From: Shewanella psychrotolerans
Lineage (GTDB): Bacteria; Pseudomonadota; Gammaproteobacteria; Enterobacterales; Shewanellaceae
Assembly (NCBI RefSeq): GCF_019457595.1
Contig: NZ_CP080419.1
Span: 1,550,001 to 1,614,000 of the forward strand
Length of the DNA: 64,000 nucleotides
Direction of reading: 5' to 3'
A model generated the notes under the pieces. It made no database searches and was not told the origin of the DNA. It saw nothing but the letters and a program-made list of their open reading frames with translations. Numbering within the stretch: the first letter of the stretch is position 1; each line of letters starts with the position of its first letter. This document shows positions 61,594 through 64,000 of this stretch, piece by piece. Made by a program: the position numbers and the translations under genes.

Positions 61594-64000
61594 TTAATAG
61601 TTGAATTTCGCTGCTTGTTGCTTGAACGAGCGTAAATCAGTGATCATATTACTAGAAGATAATCTTTCTTGGCTTAGGTGCTGCTCACCGGTTGTGAACA
61701 ACACTAAGCGGTCGCTATGTTTGGTTCGCATCTTTTGCATCATAAATTTGATCAGATCGGAGCGGGTCAGCTCGGCAATCTGCTCAGCAACCAGTTCTCT
61801 TTGATTAAATTCATAATCTTTATTACCAATGCTTGACCAGTAGCGCTGACCACGAGTTTTCAAATTGGGATCGTGTTCCATGATCTGGTTAACTAGACCT
61901 TGTTTGGTTTGTTCCCATTGCTGATTGGTGATCTGCATAACGGCATAGTTAAAGTCGGCGATGAACTCATCGATTGCTTCTAATAGCTGTAAAGGTCCAG
62001 TTGTGGGTGATTGGATATAGAAAATCATTCCGGGATATCGATTTAAAGGTAGATAGCCGGTTCCGACCATATAGCCAAGTTGTCTTTTTGTTCTTAGTTC
62101 ATGAAAGAAGGTTGAAGACATTGTGTGGTTTAACAGGCTAAATAGAGCCATATTGAGCGGTGACGCTTCAGACGATTGATAGTAGACGATAATGCTACTG
62201 TCTTGGTGTGCGACAGGCACCTCTCGAATCAAGGTACCTACGTTATCTAAGTTAACAAGCTCACGTTCAGACTCACCACTTGGTGACGACACAAGCGATA
62301 GAATATGGTCTAGACGCTTGCCGAGTGACTGAGCTTCTTTCGTTAGCCAGTCACCGTAAACTAAACCTTCTAGATGAATTTTCTCATAAAAATGACGTAC
62401 GTGGTCATGTAGATCATCTAAGGTTAAGTTTTCTAGCTCTTCAGCCATTCTTAACGGTTCGTAGCTGCGTTTTTGCAATGTCACCGTCAGGCTGGTGAAT
62501 AGCTGCGATATTGGTTTAGCACGACTTTGGTTATACCAGTTACGTAGGATCTGGCGTTTTATTAACTTAAAGCGACTTTGGGTAAAATTACGCTCTCGAG
62601 CCTTGCTTATTAATAGTGAGAGTAGTGCTTCCTGCTTCCCTGTAAAACCTGTGAGATGAAGGGTAATGCCACCTTGATGGGGGTAGATGTTGTAACTTAG
62701 CCCCGCGACTTCTGCAGGGTAAGTGTATTCGGTCAGATAATCCAATAACATTTCTACATATAAGCGAGTTAACGTCGCGTGCCGAGGAGTCGATGCGGCT
62801 TGCTCTGAGTCCAAGGAAAGATACATGTGTCCTTTAGGGACGTTAAATTCATCATCTTTTCGGTGCCAAATACGGTAACCCGTTTCTTGAGATACTATGA
62901 TTGGTACCTTGTGCTTGCTCTTGTCTGTTCTGGCAACAGAATCTTCAATAATAAACGGATTTGGTTCAGGTAAGGTGAGCTCGCTACGGATTTTAGGAGC
63001 AGACCAAGCAGCTAAGCGCTCACTTGCTATCGGTTTTACTTGATAGGGCGAATGATACCAAGCAGCCTGTTTATCAGTTTCTAAATTAGGCGATATTAGC
63101 TGGATACGCATATTTTCTGGCGTCATCAGCTCTAATAGTGTCATCGTTTGGGGGATGTCGAGACCATCCATTCGATAGTCACCGTATACCAGATCCTCTA
63201 CATCATAGTGATGCATATTAATGCTGAGATGACTGGCTAAATCTAGCGGTTTAATTTGCTCTTGATATTTAAACGCTAACTTCAATAAGTTAGCTCTTTC
63301 TTTATAACGCCATTGCTCAAGTCCATAATGCTTTATGAGTTCTAGGTATTCAAATGCTGCTTTAACGACATCATCTAATTGTGCTAATCCTTTATCGGTT
63401 AACTGGATGCTGATGTTGTAGTCTTTAAAGTTATATCCATTAACTCCACCACCTGCTGAAAGGTTGCTGGCTAACTCCTGATTTTTCAAATAGCTCAGTA
63501 AGCTGCCTTTACCTTCATAGCCCAATAGATGACTAATAAATGTTAGCGGTTTGCGTTTATAAAAGTGATCAATTGCTGGCAGGGAAAAGGTAATTGCCAC
63601 TCTGCGCTGCTCTTTGAGCGGGACGATATTAATCTGTTGTTGGAGTTGTTCTGCTTTATAAATTGGCGTATCAGGGTATTGCTTTTGCAACTTAGTGTTT
63701 TTTATTGCAGCGAAATAGTGTTGTGCGAGTTGCGCGAGCTTATCGAGTGTTAATGGCGCAACTAAACAGAGGGTCATTAAATTTGCGCTGTAATGGCTTT
63801 GATAAAACTCGAGCAATTCCTGTCGTAAATCTTGTTCGCTACCCGATAATGTCTCTAGGTTGCCAACAGAAAACTTGGAGAAAGGATGCTTTTGATTGAC
63901 TGTTTCTTTTTGAACTTGATAAGTACGGCGAATATCATCTTTCAGTTTTAGACTAAATTCAGACTCAATCGCATGACGTTCTCTATCGACTAAGGTTAAA
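61594..64000 (-). CDS. M16-family (insulinase/pitrilysin-type) zinc peptidase, 5' end outside window
   Basis: The frame is open from the TAG/TAA end at 61594 to the right edge, with no start needed inside the window. Visible at the edge are VDRERHAIESEFSLKLKDDI, which is the glutamate helix of the family, then KHPFSKFSVGNLETL and LLEFYQSHYSANLM; these are typical of the pitrilysin/insulysin type. The zinc motif HxxEH lies just outside. The C-terminal half contains FHELRTKRQLGYMVGTGYLP, the substrate-binding R/Y region. Over 800 residues are visible, ending in FNY. Whether it is periplasmic cannot be judged without the N-terminus. Confidence 0.92.
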   Translation of the reverse strand, partial: LTLVDRERHAIESEFSLKLKDDIRRTYQVQKETVNQKHPFSKFSVGNLETLSGSEQDLRQELLEFYQSHYSANLMTLCLVAPLTLDKLAQLAQHYFAAIKNTKLQKQYPDTPIYKAEQLQQQINIVPLKEQRRVAITFSLPAIDHFYKRKPLTFISHLLGYEGKGSLLSYLKNQELASNLSAGGGVNGYNFKDYNISIQLTDKGLAQLDDVVKAAFEYLELIKHYGLEQWRYKERANLLKLAFKYQEQIKPLDLASHLSINMHHYDVEDLVYGDYRMDGLDIPQTMTLLELMTPENMRIQLISPNLETDKQAAWYHSPYQVKPIASERLAAWSAPKIRSELTLPEPNPFIIEDSVARTDKSKHKVPIIVSQETGYRIWHRKDDEFNVPKGHMYLSLDSEQAASTPRHATLTRLYVEMLLDYLTEYTYPAEVAGLSYNIYPHQGGITLHLTGFTGKQEALLSLLISKARERNFTQSRFKLIKRQILRNWYNQSRAKPISQLFTSLTVTLQKRSYEPLRMAEELENLTLDDLHDHVRHFYEKIHLEGLVYGDWLTKEAQSLGKRLDHILSLVSSPSGESERELVNLDNVGTLIREVPVAHQDSSIIVYYQSSEASPLNMALFSLLNHTMSSTFFHELRTKRQLGYMVGTGYLPLNRYPGMIFYIQSPTTGPLQLLEAIDEFIADFNYAVMQITNQQWEQTKQGLVNQIMEHDPNLKTRGQRYWSSIGNKDYEFNQRELVAEQIAELTRSDLIKFMMQKMRTKHSDRLVLFTTGEQHLSQERLSSSNMITDLRSFKQQAAKFNY

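Overview
The window reads as a chromosomal segment of a marine gammaproteobacterium, most likely Shewanella or a close relative. This is inferred from the gene set: an RraB/YbcJ-type pair, AvtA, SbcDC, NrdDG, YibL, RibA, a secreted S8 peptidase with PPC and P domains, FadL, PutP, a MoxR/Bat operon and FadI-FadJ. No rRNA, tRNA, insertion sequence, prophage or CRISPR array was seen. Both ends cut a gene: the 3' part of a PpiC-like parvulin at the left, and an M16 peptidase running off the right edge.

Layout. 1-3524: PpiC end, GNAT acetyltransferase, S4-domain protein, RraB and a NERD protein carrying two degenerate kinase-like domains. 3597-5822: a LysR regulator divergent from a TSUP transporter, then a small membrane protein. 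5981-13381: a four-gene, same-strand cluster encoding an unrecognised exported protein, two exported MORN/YwqK-repeat proteins and a MORN-repeat lipoprotein. It is followed by an 11-G tract, a perfect inverted repeat and a small cysteine protein. 13842-25706: AvtA, SbcDC, an M23 peptidase, a YgjP-like protease, a DUF3010 protein, a DEAD-box helicase, a patatin and an unknown protein. 25845-29947: nrdDG behind one Fnr-like site and two NrdR-like boxes, then yibL and ribA. 30132-42906: a VF530 protein, an S8 peptidase, an RND efflux pair cotranscribed with a split YgaP (DUF2892 plus rhodanese), a SIMPL protein, a VOC protein, FadL and PutP. 43046-51474: an ECF sigma factor with a DUF3379 partner, and the tightly overlapped operon moxR-DUF58-DUF4381-batA-batB/C-batD. 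51887-55322: fadI-fadJ. 55553-61060: a small membrane protein, a 39-residue ORF, a repeat protein made of 39-bp units and a very large sensor/GGDEF/EAL protein. 61594-64000: the M16 peptidase.

Functional links. FadL (fatty acid uptake) and FadIJ (beta-oxidation) lie 10 kb apart, and each has a FadR-like operator upstream; fadIJ also has a PsrA-like palindrome. This suggests one local fatty-acid regulon. The nrdDG promoter combines oxygen sensing (Fnr) and nucleotide sensing (NrdR). The Bat genes form a membrane/periplasm-facing chaperone-like system of unknown substrate.

Least explained parts. These are the exported MORN-repeat cluster at 5981-13381, and the repeat protein plus 39-residue ORF at 55892-56638. 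Regulatory sites and starts were read by eye against remembered consensus sequences and were not scored computationally.
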